Assembly (NCBI GenBank): GCA_023408075.1
Contig: JAEYKW010000017.1
Span: 93,991 to 157,990 of the forward strand
Origin: Bacillota bacterium
GTDB lineage: Bacteria; Bacillota; Clostridia; Christensenellales; SZUA-584
Length of the DNA stretch: 64,000 nt
Direction of reading: 5' to 3'
The translations under genes were made by a program, and so were the position numbers. Below the pieces are notes generated by a model. The model was not told the DNA's origin and searched no databases. It saw nothing but the letters and a program-made list of their open reading frames with translations. Of the stretch, positions 53,667 through 62,502 are shown piece by piece; the first letter of the stretch is position 1, and every line of letters begins with the position of its first letter.

Positions 53667-55079
53667 ATGAAACTCAGCTTTCTTAAACAAAACGTCGGAG
53701 CCCGACGCGACCTCATCATAGCCGGGCCAATACCCAAAACAATACTGATGCTTTCGCTGCCCACGCTGCTGATGGGCATCGTACAGGCGCTTCTGCCCGT
53801 TATCGATGGGCTTTATATCAACAACATCGCAGGCACCGCGGCGGCCAGTGCCGTCACCTTCTGTATCCCGATCACAGGCATGATCGTGGGCCTCGCACAG
53901 GGCCTGGGCTCCGCGGGCATGGCGATGATCGGCCAGGCCAACGGGCGCAAGGATTATTGTGAAGGCTGCCGCATCGCGACGCAGCTCGTCATGTTTTCCG
54001 CCGCTCTGGGTGTCGCGCTCGCTCCGGTGCTCTTCGGTCTCGCTTATCCGATATCGGCCACAGTAGACCCGACAATTGCAGGCGATGTGTTCGAATACCT
54101 CGCTTACAGCGCGCTGCTCATCCCATTTTCTTTTCTCGAAGCGATTTACAACGCGCTTAAAAACGCCGAAGGCAAGCCCGAAGCGGCTTTTGTGCGTATG
54201 GTGCTGCTGCTCGTTTTAAAGGTCGCGTTCAACTGGCTGTTCCTCGCGGTGTTCCGCTGGGGCATCGTGGGCGCAGTGATGGCATCGCTCGCCGCCAATG
54301 TGTTGATCACAGGCTGGATGTACGTGGAACTGTTTGTACGCCGCGGCGACAGCCGCCTTTCGCTCAAAGGCTTTTGCTTCGACCGCGCCACCATCAGCGA
54401 CCTCGTGCGCATCGGTGCGCCCTCCATGCTCTCCAACCTGATTCTGTATCTCGGGTTCTACCTCATCAACAACGAAGTACAAAAGTACGGGCCGGATGTG
54501 CTCAATGGGCAGGGCATTGCAAACAACATCTCCTCGGTCTGCTTCATACTGCCGTCCGCGTTTTCTTCGGCCGTCACCACGATGGTCAGCATGAATGTGG
54601 GCGCAGGTCAGGGCGACCGCGCGCGCACCGTCACATGGGTCGGCTGCCTGATGAGCGCGATTACCGCCGCACTGCTCATCGCAGTGATCGTCCCCACATC
54701 GTCGTCACTCACCGTGATGTTTACGCGTGAAGCAAGCGTGCTGAACGTCGCCGATAAAGCGCTGCATATTTATACCTATTCGGTTGTCGGTTTTGGTGTC
54801 TGCATGACACAGCTCGGCGCGTTCATTGGCCTTGGGCGCACACGCATCACGCTGGTTGCGAGTGTGCTGCGCATCTGGCTGCTGCGTTATCTATTCATAC
54901 TGCTCACTGAGAGGGCTCTTGGCGTTTACTCGGTGTTCTGGGGCAACCTCTTTTCGAATTATGTCGGCGCCGCCATCACCACCGTGATGATGCTGCGCGT
55001 CAATTGGACCACCATCACGCCACTATTAAGCCGCATGCCGCACCAGCTGCGCTCGGCCAAGCAATCGAACGCGGCTTAA
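53667..55079 (+). CDS. MATE-family efflux transporter
   Basis: A 470-residue multidrug/toxin exporter with twelve hydrophobic helices. The family patterns GPIPKTILMLSLPTLLMGIVQALLPVIDGLYI and GLAQGLGSAGMAMIGQANGRKDY in the first half, and INNEVQKYGPDVLNGQGIANNI in the second half, fit DinF/NorM proteins driven by H+ or Na+. A single gene with a terminator at 55117-55146. Confidence 0.93.
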   Translation: MKLSFLKQNVGARRDLIIAGPIPKTILMLSLPTLLMGIVQALLPVIDGLYINNIAGTAAASAVTFCIPITGMIVGLAQGLGSAGMAMIGQANGRKDYCEGCRIATQLVMFSAALGVALAPVLFGLAYPISATVDPTIAGDVFEYLAYSALLIPFSFLEAIYNALKNAEGKPEAAFVRMVLLLVLKVAFNWLFLAVFRWGIVGAVMASLAANVLITGWMYVELFVRRGDSRLSLKGFCFDRATISDLVRIGAPSMLSNLILYLGFYLINNEVQKYGPDVLNGQGIANNISSVCFILPSAFSSAVTTMVSMNVGAGQGDRARTVTWVGCLMSAITAALLIAVIVPTSSSLTVMFTREASVLNVADKALHIYTYSVVGFGVCMTQLGAFIGLGRTRITLVASVLRIWLLRYLFILLTERALGVYSVFWGNLFSNYVGAAITTVMMLRVNWTTITPLLSRMPHQLRSAKQSNAA

Positions 55080-55435
55080 TTACGATTTTGTAATATTGCT
55101 CTTATTGAAAAAACAGACAGCCGGGTCTTAATTCCGGCTGTTTTTACGTTTTCGTTTTACACATGAAGCACATTTCTGTCATACGTTTTATGATAAATTG
55201 ACCCACAATTCCCTTTGACCGCAACTGTTCTTTTACTTTTAGCGATATATACGGCCCTATCAAACTTTACCGCAATGACTTATTAGCTCGCTTGAGCTAT
55301 CGCTATAAGCTTAAATATTTCCTCTTAAATAATTTTCTGCAATATTGCCAGTTCCAATCAAGATGTGCTCGCAATAATATTCAACTGAATCTGTGCGTAT
55401 ATATCAATATATGGACAACTGATAGGAGGGACGCC
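55080..55435. other. Intergenic region upstream of the TIR-like gene
   Basis: It holds the MATE terminator and then AT-rich sequence beginning near 55200, where the accessory region starts. No ORF is supported before 55436. Confidence 0.45.
55117..55146 (+). terminator. Terminator of the MATE gene
   Basis: ACAGCCGG and CCGGCTGT form a stem around GTCTTAATT, with a T-run. Confidence 0.8.
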
Positions 55436-55930
55436 ATGCTGCCGAAATGCTTTGTCTCGTATAAATCAATAGACCTTCATTACCGAAACGAAATAACCAA
55501 AATGGGGGTGAATACGGTGGCTAGCGTATACGACAGTTCCGCTGACTACGATGACGAGAGTATCGTTGCCAAACTGCGAAACGGTTCTCTCGCGGACACC
55601 ACTGTCACGATACATTTGATTGGTTCCCTCAGCGCCGAAGACCTGGGCAAGGGCCATCAAATATTCATAAAGCGTGAGCTGGAGGCCTCCGGGCTCCCGT
55701 CCCGAGACGGCCTGCCCAACGCGATTATCGGTGTCGTGCTCCCGGCTGTGTATGCCCGTATTTACGACTGTGGTATTGTTAAAATGAACGACAAAACTGT
55801 CGTTCGCGAATTCAGCCGCACCTATTGCTCCCAAGATGGCTGCACACTGGTACGCTGGGATGATTTTGCTACAGACCCGTTAAAATATATTGAGGAGGCA
55901 CACGCTGCGCGCTTTGCCGTCAGCGGATGA
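55436..55930 (+). CDS. TIR-like (MTH538/ThsB-type) domain protein
   Basis: A 164-residue protein. CFVSYKSIDLHYRNEITKM is the first strand and loop of a TIR-like fold; ESIVAKLRNGSLADTTVTIHLIGS matches the I..I...L..S.VTI.LIG pattern of the MTH538 TIR-like family. NAIIGVVLP is the next strand. These proteins relate to ThsB of Thoeris antiviral systems. AGGAGGG precedes ATG 55436, ruling against the longer frame from 55292. It pairs with a membrane protein gene 7 bp downstream. Confidence 0.7.
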   Translation: MLPKCFVSYKSIDLHYRNEITKMGVNTVASVYDSSADYDDESIVAKLRNGSLADTTVTIHLIGSLSAEDLGKGHQIFIKRELEASGLPSRDGLPNAIIGVVLPAVYARIYDCGIVKMNDKTVVREFSRTYCSQDGCTLVRWDDFATDPLKYIEEAHAARFAVSG

Positions 55931-55937
55931 ATGTGTT

Positions 55938-56468
55938 ATGGTTAATCAGCGCAAAACGGGCTCTAAGCCTGGAGATGAATTTTTCCCATATCTTTCAGAT
56001 ATGGAGGGCTGTTCAACAAAGCATTACATTAAAGAGCGTCTGCTCAATCAGATAAACTGGTACGACAAGAAGAGCCGACGAAACAGATACGGATTCTTGA
56101 TGACGGTTATATTTTCTATTGCCATGAGTGCGCTCATACCTGTTATAACGCTGACTCCGGCTATGAGCCCGGAGATGGATTCATTTTCGTACCGGCTCAT
56201 CATCACGGCTTTTGGCTGGAGCGTCACCGCCATTTCATCAATCAGTGCTTTCTGCCGGTTCCGTGAATTGTGGATCCAATACCGTACCCAATGTGAATTT
56301 TTAAAAAGTATACTGTACCGGTTTTTCTCAAGCTGCGCAGAATTTAAAAACAGCCCGGAACCCGAAAAACTACTGGTTGAGCTGTGCGAAAGTTATATGA
56401 TGAAAGAAACACATATTTGGGCCGCAAAGATACCCTGCCACGGTCAGCCCTCTTCAACCGGCTCATAG
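55938..56468 (+). CDS. DUF4231/SLATT-like two-helix membrane protein
   Basis: A 176-residue protein: YIKERLLNQINWYDKKSRRNRYGFLMTVIFSIAMSALIPVITL, then a second helix (YRLIITAFGWSVTAISSISAFCRF) and RELWIQYRTQCEFLKSILYRFF. The ERL..QI.WYDKKS pattern and two helices are typical of DUF4231, related to SLATT effectors that are predicted to form pores. It follows the TIR-like gene by 7 bp, so they are one unit. The 3' end overlaps a convergent phage-like gene by 25 bases. Confidence 0.72.
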   Translation: MVNQRKTGSKPGDEFFPYLSDMEGCSTKHYIKERLLNQINWYDKKSRRNRYGFLMTVIFSIAMSALIPVITLTPAMSPEMDSFSYRLIITAFGWSVTAISSISAFCRFRELWIQYRTQCEFLKSILYRFFSSCAEFKNSPEPEKLLVELCESYMMKETHIWAAKIPCHGQPSSTGS

Positions 56469-56641
56469 GTTTTTTGAAACACATCCGGTTTGCAGGGATA
56501 CTGCTCGCCCTTAACACCTGTGATGATATAGTCTCCCGCATCGGCTTTCATGTCGCCTTCGAGCGTGTGAATGATCACTTCTTCGTTCGTTCTGTATGCA
56601 CGAACCACAACAGGTCTTTTCCTGTATTGCATCGCACTCAC
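56444..56641 (-). CDS. Small phage-like protein
   Basis: A 65-residue protein: YRKRPVVVRAYRTNEEVIIHTLEGDM and GDYIITGVKGEQYPCKPDVFQKTYE. The GDYIITGVKGE.YPCKPDIF pattern is common in small proteins of phages and mobile elements. I take GTG 56641, which has GGGAG upstream; ATG 56632 is the alternative. The convergent overlap with the SLATT-like gene suggests a recombination junction. Function unknown. Confidence 0.6.
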   Translation of the reverse strand: MSAMQYRKRPVVVRAYRTNEEVIIHTLEGDMKADAGDYIITGVKGEQYPCKPDVFQKTYEPVEEG

Positions 56642-56692
56642 GTGTTTATCACTCCCGTGTCCATTTGTTCGGATATATATTATCCGATTCAT

Positions 56693-56880
56693 AATATAAT
56701 ATTCATTTTTGGTCTTTTTGTGTTCAGGCGGATATATGGCACTGACATACTATGATCGTTTAAGAACATATATACCTTTATGACATTGAGTATGCGGAAC
56801 AATCCGCTTAAAAGTCATAAGTATATTAATTCAAGTATTATGTGGGCTAATATCTATGTTCATCTATTAATGGTTGATTG
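56693..56880. other. AT-rich spacer before the invertible segment
   Basis: No ORF is supported. The inward promoter begins at 56881. Confidence 0.4.
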
Positions 56881-56909
56881 TTTACATATATACATAAATA
56901 TATTATAAT
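56881..56909 (+). promoter_or_regulatory. Fixed promoter abutting the left inverted repeat
   Basis: TTTACA (56881-56886) and TATAAT (56904-56909) are 17 bp apart. The last base of the -10 is the first base of the 29-bp inverted repeat. It reads rightward into the segment. Confidence 0.75.
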
Positions 56910-56937
56910 TCAACAAAGGATAATTAGTTATTATCCA
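56909..56937 (+). repeat. 29-bp inverted repeat, left copy
   Basis: An exact reverse complement of 61311-61339; identity stops at the first base on either side. It contains its own dyad GGATAAT-TAGTT-ATTATCC, the shape of a tyrosine-recombinase core site. Confidence 0.9.
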
Positions 56938-57149
56938 AGTTTGGAGGTTAGGTTCAGTGAATACGCCTATTTAACTTTCTTTAAGTTATTGTTTTCCGAT
57001 ACCCTTCGATCTCATTATGGCAACTTAATTGGCAGCACAGTGTACATTCCTACTCTGTACAATATTTATAAAGTAAAAAAAGAATGTTTGGGCAAGCAAT
57101 TAGTGGGCATCGAGTTGAATGGTTAAATATAAAAAATAGGATGTGAGAG
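56938..57149. other. Leader before the glycosyltransferase
   Basis: About 210 bp. It has TTGGAGG just after the repeat, followed by GTG 56958 that opens only a 5-codon frame. A longer open frame through it lacks a start. It may be a decayed gene. Confidence 0.4.
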
Positions 57150-58139
57150 GTGAGCGTTATAAAAAACCCTATCCTCAGTATAATCGTGCCTGTACATAAT
57201 ACAAAGGAATACCTTCCTACTTGTTTAGATACATTGCGCTCACAAACATTGGAAGACATTGAAGTGTTAATTATTGACGATAACTCTGAACAAGATCTCA
57301 AGCCAGTGCTAAAGCTTTATTTGGATGATCCGCGCTTTTATAGTTATCGTCTGGAACAATGCTTAGGACCTGGAGGAGCTCGTAATGCGGGGTTATCTTA
57401 TGCAAAAGGCTGCTATATAGCGTTTTGCGACAGTGACGATTGGGTTGATTTAAATTACTTTAAAACAGCTGTAGAATATATGGAACAATATAACGCAGAT
57501 ATTGGAATGTGTTCTCTAATGCGTGAGACCAATGGAATACGTGGAGATAAGATTTTTAAATGTAAATATGATGATATAATAAAAATGACACCAGACATGA
57601 CTATAAAAATAATGACTTATCAATTTGATGCCGGTATCAAAGTTATTCCATCCTCAACCAATAAAATCTATCGAAGCGACTTTCTAGCAATAAACGAGTT
57701 TCATTTTGAAGAACACATGTATTTTCAAGATGTCTTTTTCGCTTTCCAAACGATATTACGTGCTGAACGTTTGATTTGTATTCCTTCTGTTCGATATCAT
57801 CACTTCCGTCGCCCAAATTCCATTATACAATCCTTTGATCAAAAGCATATTGACGATTTTTGCAGATTGTTTACTCTTATTTCCTCTTTTCTGAAAGCTG
57901 AAGGTATTTATGAGCGATACTGCTTCAATTATTATAAGCTTTGTGAGCATTTTTATAATATTATCATACGGGAGATATTTCAATTTGTATCGGATGAGAA
58001 TGAAAAAAAACGGTACATCTGCGCTTCTTTTGATGCTCTCAAGCAAGTAGTAAATGTACATGAATATTTAGAATATACATCAGCTGAAAAACTGCGCTGC
58101 CATTTACAGCCTCATATTGACGATACCACTCTGTATTGA
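57150..58139 (+). CDS. Family 2 glycosyltransferase
   Basis: A 329-residue GT-A enzyme: LSIIVPVHNTKEYLPTCLDTLRSQTLEDIEVLIIDDNS (nucleotide-sugar strand), LGPGGARNAGLSYAKG, and the metal-binding DxD in IAFCDSDDWVD. The C-terminal 120 residues have no recognised motif. No membrane helix. It starts at GTG 57150 (AGGAT upstream). It ends 4 bp from the convergent ATPase gene. GT2 enzymes usually build surface polysaccharide; being alone beside a defence-like gene is unusual. Confidence 0.88.
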   Translation: MSVIKNPILSIIVPVHNTKEYLPTCLDTLRSQTLEDIEVLIIDDNSEQDLKPVLKLYLDDPRFYSYRLEQCLGPGGARNAGLSYAKGCYIAFCDSDDWVDLNYFKTAVEYMEQYNADIGMCSLMRETNGIRGDKIFKCKYDDIIKMTPDMTIKIMTYQFDAGIKVIPSSTNKIYRSDFLAINEFHFEEHMYFQDVFFAFQTILRAERLICIPSVRYHHFRRPNSIIQSFDQKHIDDFCRLFTLISSFLKAEGIYERYCFNYYKLCEHFYNIIIREIFQFVSDENEKKRYICASFDALKQVVNVHEYLEYTSAEKLRCHLQPHIDDTTLY

Positions 58140-58143
58140 TGTC

Positions 58144-61100
58144 TCACCATGCACATCTTGGATCTACATAATATATATTCTCTTGAAGCACATAGTTACA
58201 GCAAAATTGTGCTGTTTTTCGGTCACCTTTTCCTGATTTAATTAATATTTCATTATGTCGGATAATGTCCAGATAGCTCATTAAATCTTTGAATACTAAT
58301 GATGCATTATACAAAGCATCTAATGCTTGCTCAAGAGAGCCATATAAATATTCATATAAAGCTATCGTTTCATAGTAAAAGGCCTTTTGCCTTGATCTAA
58401 GTTCTCGTTCAATTTTCATTTCTTGAAAGAGGTAACGGTTTCCGCTGTTCATGTCGTGGTGGCAATAGTAGTATGCAGCAATTGCAAAGTTTTTCTTTCG
58501 ATAATCGTTAAAAAAATTTTTTTTAAGCTTTTCGTGGCAATTAAGAACAAGTTGAAGTGTCCCGGGTTTTTCGTCCAGTAACAAATCTAAGTAGTGAGCT
58601 GCGAAACTCGACCAAAGATAATATCGATCCTCAGGACCGCGCGTTTCCATTAACTCTTTTACGCTTTCCAACATAATTGTATGAGCTTGCTTCATGTCTT
58701 CCCGCATTATAGTAAGTCCATAGCGTACTTTAAAAGTGTGGTAGCGGTAAATAAAATCATAAGCCAACATGTTTTTGCAATGAGTTTGATAGTCTGCTTC
58801 AACATCGGGTAAGCGCTGTTCTGACTTAATCAATGTGCGAATTACCATAGCGTCGTGATAATGATTGCATTTTTTTTGCTCGTTATCCCTTCGTCCTAAT
58901 AGCTGAAGACGTTGTATTATGGAAAACAGGTCCTCAATACAGGAGATAGACTTGTCAAATTCAAGCCACTCATATAGGCTGTTGACCAGCTCCCATGTTG
59001 CATCTTCACATACTTCCAATATCACTGCATCAGTGCTGTACCAAGTCTCTTCTTTGATTCTTTTGAAAATCTCTCGCCCCGACTGCATGACGCTTACGTT
59101 TGCTGTAGCCATTGCGAAACACATATACAACTTATAATAAATCTGCTCGCCGAGTCTGCTTATTAGCATATCGCGATTTCCTTGCGTAAAGCTATATTCA
59201 AGAAGATAATGCGCAGAATAGAATTTATGCTCCTTAATCATCTGCTCTGTTTGCTCAACCAAATTCCATAGCTGCCCTCTGTCGGATTGCCAATCCAACG
59301 TTTCCTGGAGGGTCTGTATTGATGAAAGCTGAACAAAATGTAGCAAGGTCGGCCGATGGAAGTGGTGCCTGTAATAACGTTGATAAATATCGTGATATGG
59401 TACTATATAATTGTTTTCTCTGTATCGAACTAATTTCATGCTTAACAGAGTCGCTGCATTTCGGATGCTTTGAAAGTCTCGATAAGGTAGCGGTATACCA
59501 TCTTCCGACCAGTATATACTGTTGCATAGTTCATTTAGCTCTTCATTTCCCGCTAGTACGGTGCTAAATTGGTTGATAATTTCTTGTTCAGAAATCCTGC
59601 TTTTAAAAAAAGACTGCCCCGCAAGAATAAAGGATTGCGGTCCGTTGATTTCTTCTTTCAATGTTGCTATGTATCTCCTAAATGAAAGCAATTCAACAAG
59701 GTTCGGAAATATCTCACTGAAAAACTGAGGATCAATTAAGCAATGTTCCGTTTCAATCAATGGTAGACTTTTTAGAATATCTGCAGAAGATAGAACACAC
59801 TCTTGCTCTTTTAAAACTGCATGCTGACGCAGGATTTCAAACTCTCCGCAAAAGAAAGACGATTGTCCGCATAGAATAAAAAATAAAGGTATTTTGCGAT
59901 TTAGTGCATTCAGAAGTAATTGAATTAAAAAATGTTTCTGAGGGGGACCGAGTTTATGTAAATCATCAAGGATGACAATCCTTTGATTTATGGACATGAC
60001 AGTAGGAAAAAAAGAATCTTCTTGTACAGATGAGAAAATTGCGCATAATTTATCGAAAGAATTTTTAGAAGCGACAAGCTCTTTGAGCAGACTGCTTAAA
60101 TAGCAACCTTTTAGGTTTAATAAATACTCTTCATCAATCGTCTCCGGCGCTAAATACGGGAAATAAATAAATAAAAGCATCTCAAGTAACATCCGATTGG
60201 TATCAGCAACTGAGGTTGAAATACGCAGGGAAAAAAGTGGGAATTTACCAGTCTCTAAAGACAGAACAAATTGATCAAGAATAAAGCTTTTGCCAACACC
60301 AGAATTTCCTTGAAGGCAATAGCAAAATGAAAAATTTTGTGCTTGGAAAGTTTTTAATTGCGTTTTTAAATCTGATAAAATGTTTTGCTGAACTTCAAGT
60401 TCTATAATAACTTCATCCTTGGCTACTTCAACAATGTACTTAGAGACAACTTCACGCCCACCGATCTGAAACACTGGGCCTGAATTGCCATTCTGCCCAT
60501 TTCCACCAGTATAATTGAGATCAATTTTAAACTCAACCCGAAGATGATTTTCTCTTTCATTCAGTTCAAAATAGCGTGAGCTGCAAAATGTGATTCCCTT
60601 TATATGTCGGCCGAGATTAACTCGGATTCTTCTATTTCTGGTGCAGAAAACACTAAAACAGGCACAATATCTTTTCCCACGTTGAAGCAGCCGGATTGGT
60701 TCCTGAAAAGATAAGTTTTGACTTATAATTGAGTAAAACTCCATATCTCCGATTACAAATAGCTCAGGGAATTCGAAATGAGAATTTCCTCCATATCCGA
60801 AAAATTCGTTTGCTATTTCGGGGTTTTGCGAAAGCCAATACTCAAGCGTATACTTAGTGCAAAAGAACACTTCACGACAGTGAACAGCATTATAAAGTGC
60901 CATACGAATGTCTAAAATCGTTTTTGTATTAACAACTATATTGGTTACAAAAATAACTTTAGACACATTGCCGCATAAAATGGCACTTACTACTGTAGCA
61001 TCAAGACGATACCGAGTGAGCCGGTCTGCTTCAGTGGAATATTTTGCTTCCATCCACCATTGCTCTTCCGCTGTAGGATACGGTTGAAATCCAACTATAA

Positions 61101-61248
61101 CAGTATAGGCATCCCTGTTGCCATCTCTTGTGGTGCCAGTTGCGTTCCAGCCTGAGGAAGAAGGAAATTGACTGTTTACGAAACGAAGTGCAAAGGATTC
61201 AAATCCAGCAAACCCCCCTTTTATATTTCTCCAGTCAAAAGTGTTCAT
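58144..61248 (-). CDS. PD-(D/E)XK nuclease and P-loop ATPase protein (Avs/STAND-like)
   Basis: A 1034-residue protein. Residues 1-150 look like an Mrr-type restriction nuclease: FALRFVN, Asp46 in DGNRDAY and E67-A-K69 in WWMEAKYS form the D...ExK site. A P-loop ATPase follows with Walker A GNSGVGKS (314-321) and Walker B RIVILDDLHKL (Asp428/429). The last 450 residues are helical, TPR-like. This order (nuclease, STAND ATPase, helical sensor) is that of Avs antiviral proteins. ATG 61248 follows GGAGGG. AT-rich codon use differs from the core genes. Confidence 0.7.
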   Translation of the reverse strand: MNTFDWRNIKGGFAGFESFALRFVNSQFPSSSGWNATGTTRDGNRDAYTVIVGFQPYPTAEEQWWMEAKYSTEADRLTRYRLDATVVSAILCGNVSKVIFVTNIVVNTKTILDIRMALYNAVHCREVFFCTKYTLEYWLSQNPEIANEFFGYGGNSHFEFPELFVIGDMEFYSIISQNLSFQEPIRLLQRGKRYCACFSVFCTRNRRIRVNLGRHIKGITFCSSRYFELNERENHLRVEFKIDLNYTGGNGQNGNSGPVFQIGGREVVSKYIVEVAKDEVIIELEVQQNILSDLKTQLKTFQAQNFSFCYCLQGNSGVGKSFILDQFVLSLETGKFPLFSLRISTSVADTNRMLLEMLLFIYFPYLAPETIDEEYLLNLKGCYLSSLLKELVASKNSFDKLCAIFSSVQEDSFFPTVMSINQRIVILDDLHKLGPPQKHFLIQLLLNALNRKIPLFFILCGQSSFFCGEFEILRQHAVLKEQECVLSSADILKSLPLIETEHCLIDPQFFSEIFPNLVELLSFRRYIATLKEEINGPQSFILAGQSFFKSRISEQEIINQFSTVLAGNEELNELCNSIYWSEDGIPLPYRDFQSIRNAATLLSMKLVRYRENNYIVPYHDIYQRYYRHHFHRPTLLHFVQLSSIQTLQETLDWQSDRGQLWNLVEQTEQMIKEHKFYSAHYLLEYSFTQGNRDMLISRLGEQIYYKLYMCFAMATANVSVMQSGREIFKRIKEETWYSTDAVILEVCEDATWELVNSLYEWLEFDKSISCIEDLFSIIQRLQLLGRRDNEQKKCNHYHDAMVIRTLIKSEQRLPDVEADYQTHCKNMLAYDFIYRYHTFKVRYGLTIMREDMKQAHTIMLESVKELMETRGPEDRYYLWSSFAAHYLDLLLDEKPGTLQLVLNCHEKLKKNFFNDYRKKNFAIAAYYYCHHDMNSGNRYLFQEMKIERELRSRQKAFYYETIALYEYLYGSLEQALDALYNASLVFKDLMSYLDIIRHNEILIKSGKGDRKTAQFCCNYVLQENIYYVDPRCAW

Positions 61249-61310
61249 AATGCAGACCCTCCGCCCGTTCTAAAAGTCTGGCATAGCTCAGTCTTTTGAT
61301 GGTGGTATGC

Positions 61311-61339
61311 TGGATAATAACTAATTATCCTTTGTTGAA
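61311..61339 (-). repeat. 29-bp inverted repeat, right copy
   Basis: An exact reverse complement of 56909-56937. It lies 62 bp upstream of the ATPase start, between that gene and the recombinase stop. No -10 box abuts it on the outer side, unlike the left copy. Confidence 0.9.
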
Positions 61340-61357
61340 GAGCTGTTCCTAATCATA

Positions 61358-62278
61358 TCAAATACAAACAAGTTTATTACGTGGATGCTTTGTCAGGAGT
61401 ATTTGCTTCTGCTTTGAAGATGCGACATGCGTATATATTTGTGTGGTTGTGATTGAACTGTGTCCGAGCATTTGCTGTATATATCTGATATCCACATCTT
61501 CTTCAAGCAAGAGTGTTGCAAACGAGTGCCTTATCATATGTGGAGTTATATGCAAATTAATCTGAGCCCGTTTCGTATAATCATTAAGCATAATCCGAAC
61601 GGACTGTTCAGAAAGACGTCTCCTCAGCTTGTTAACAAAGAAAAAGCCGCATTTCTCAATTGTTTCACGGTAAAATTCAAAATACTTTTGCAAGCTATTA
61701 AGTACATCAGAATTTTCAATCTGCAGTATTCGCTCCCGAGCACCTTTACCAAAAATGCGGATTGTTTTATTACTAAGGTCAACATCAGCTACCGCTAAAC
61801 TACATAATTCCGAAACCCTTATTCCTGTCGCAAAAAGCAATTCTATAACTGCAATGCTTCTTAGCGTTGTGCCGAGCTTATAACTCGTATCACAGTTTTG
61901 TAGATCTTTGTACATTGTAGTAAGTATCCTATGTAAGTTATTAAGTGAAACAACTTTGGGCAGATGAAAAGGTTCTTTGTAATTAAGTCTTATCTTTGAA
62001 AAAGGATTAAACTCAATTTTCTCTTCATTCTCTAGGTAACTGCAAAAGGCCTTAAGGCTTGCTATTTTGCGTTTCACGGATTTTGGTTTATACTTAGTGT
62101 GAAGAAAAGCGATGTACTCTGTAATACTTGTTTTGTTAATATTTATTTCTTTCTCGTCATTGTTAAATGAACAAAATTGTATCAAATCAATTTTATAAGC
62201 TTTAAGAGTTTTACTGCTAAGATTCTTTTGGTATTCACAAAATTTTAAATAGCCGATAATGGCCGGATGATCGCCCAT
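61358..62278 (-). CDS. Tyrosine recombinase (XerC/D-like)
   Basis: A 306-residue recombinase with an N-terminal SAM-like DNA-binding domain (YLKFCEYQKNLSSKTLKAYKIDL) and a complete catalytic set: Arg154 in TGIRVSEL, Lys178 in GKGARER, His247 and Arg250 in PHMIRHSF, His273 in LGHSS, and the nucleophile Tyr282 in IYTHV. Its stop is 19 bp outside the right inverted repeat. It could invert that segment or be the remnant integrase of the island; the sequence favours the first but does not prove it. Confidence 0.93.
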   Translation of the reverse strand: MGDHPAIIGYLKFCEYQKNLSSKTLKAYKIDLIQFCSFNNDEKEININKTSITEYIAFLHTKYKPKSVKRKIASLKAFCSYLENEEKIEFNPFSKIRLNYKEPFHLPKVVSLNNLHRILTTMYKDLQNCDTSYKLGTTLRSIAVIELLFATGIRVSELCSLAVADVDLSNKTIRIFGKGARERILQIENSDVLNSLQKYFEFYRETIEKCGFFFVNKLRRRLSEQSVRIMLNDYTKRAQINLHITPHMIRHSFATLLLEEDVDIRYIQQMLGHSSITTTQIYTHVASSKQKQILLTKHPRNKLVCI

Positions 62279-62502
62279 GATGCCACACTCCTAAGATGAT
62301 GATACTATATATGTACCATAAACCGAGAAAGTGTAACACTTCCCTATATGCAAAGTTAGGCTGGTTTGCCCGCTGTCCAGCAGTTCATTGACATTGCAAC
62401 ACAAGCGCCTTTATCAGCTCATGTTGATGGCATCTTTCTGTTCCTATGCGCCGACTAATACCGTGGAAGAGAAAAGCCGCAAACCCTTTGTTTTGCGGCT
62501 TC
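62279..62502. other. Region between recombinase and tRNA fragment
   Basis: No ORF is supported. A GCCGCAAA/TTTGCGGC hairpin (62476-62499) lies next to the tRNA fragment and would act as its terminator on the minus strand. Confidence 0.5.

Larger units (their letters stand above)
56909..61339. mobile_element. Putative invertible DNA segment
   Basis: A 4.4-kb stretch bounded by the exact 29-bp inverted repeats. It contains two convergent genes (57150-58139 plus, 58144-61248 minus) that fill nearly all of it. A promoter reads in from the left, and a complete tyrosine recombinase gene lies 19 bp outside the right repeat. This is the layout of site-specific inversion switches. Inversion has not been observed; only one orientation is seen. 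Confidence 0.55.

Noticed and set aside
56878..57126. 82-codon frame between the promoter and the glycosyltransferase
   Set aside because: It starts before the -10 box, so the start would not be transcribed, and no internal start with a ribosome site exists.
56909..61339. Reading the 29-bp repeats as ends of an insertion sequence
   Set aside because: No transposase lies between them, no target duplication is seen outside, and the recombinase is of the tyrosine type and external. Not fully excluded.
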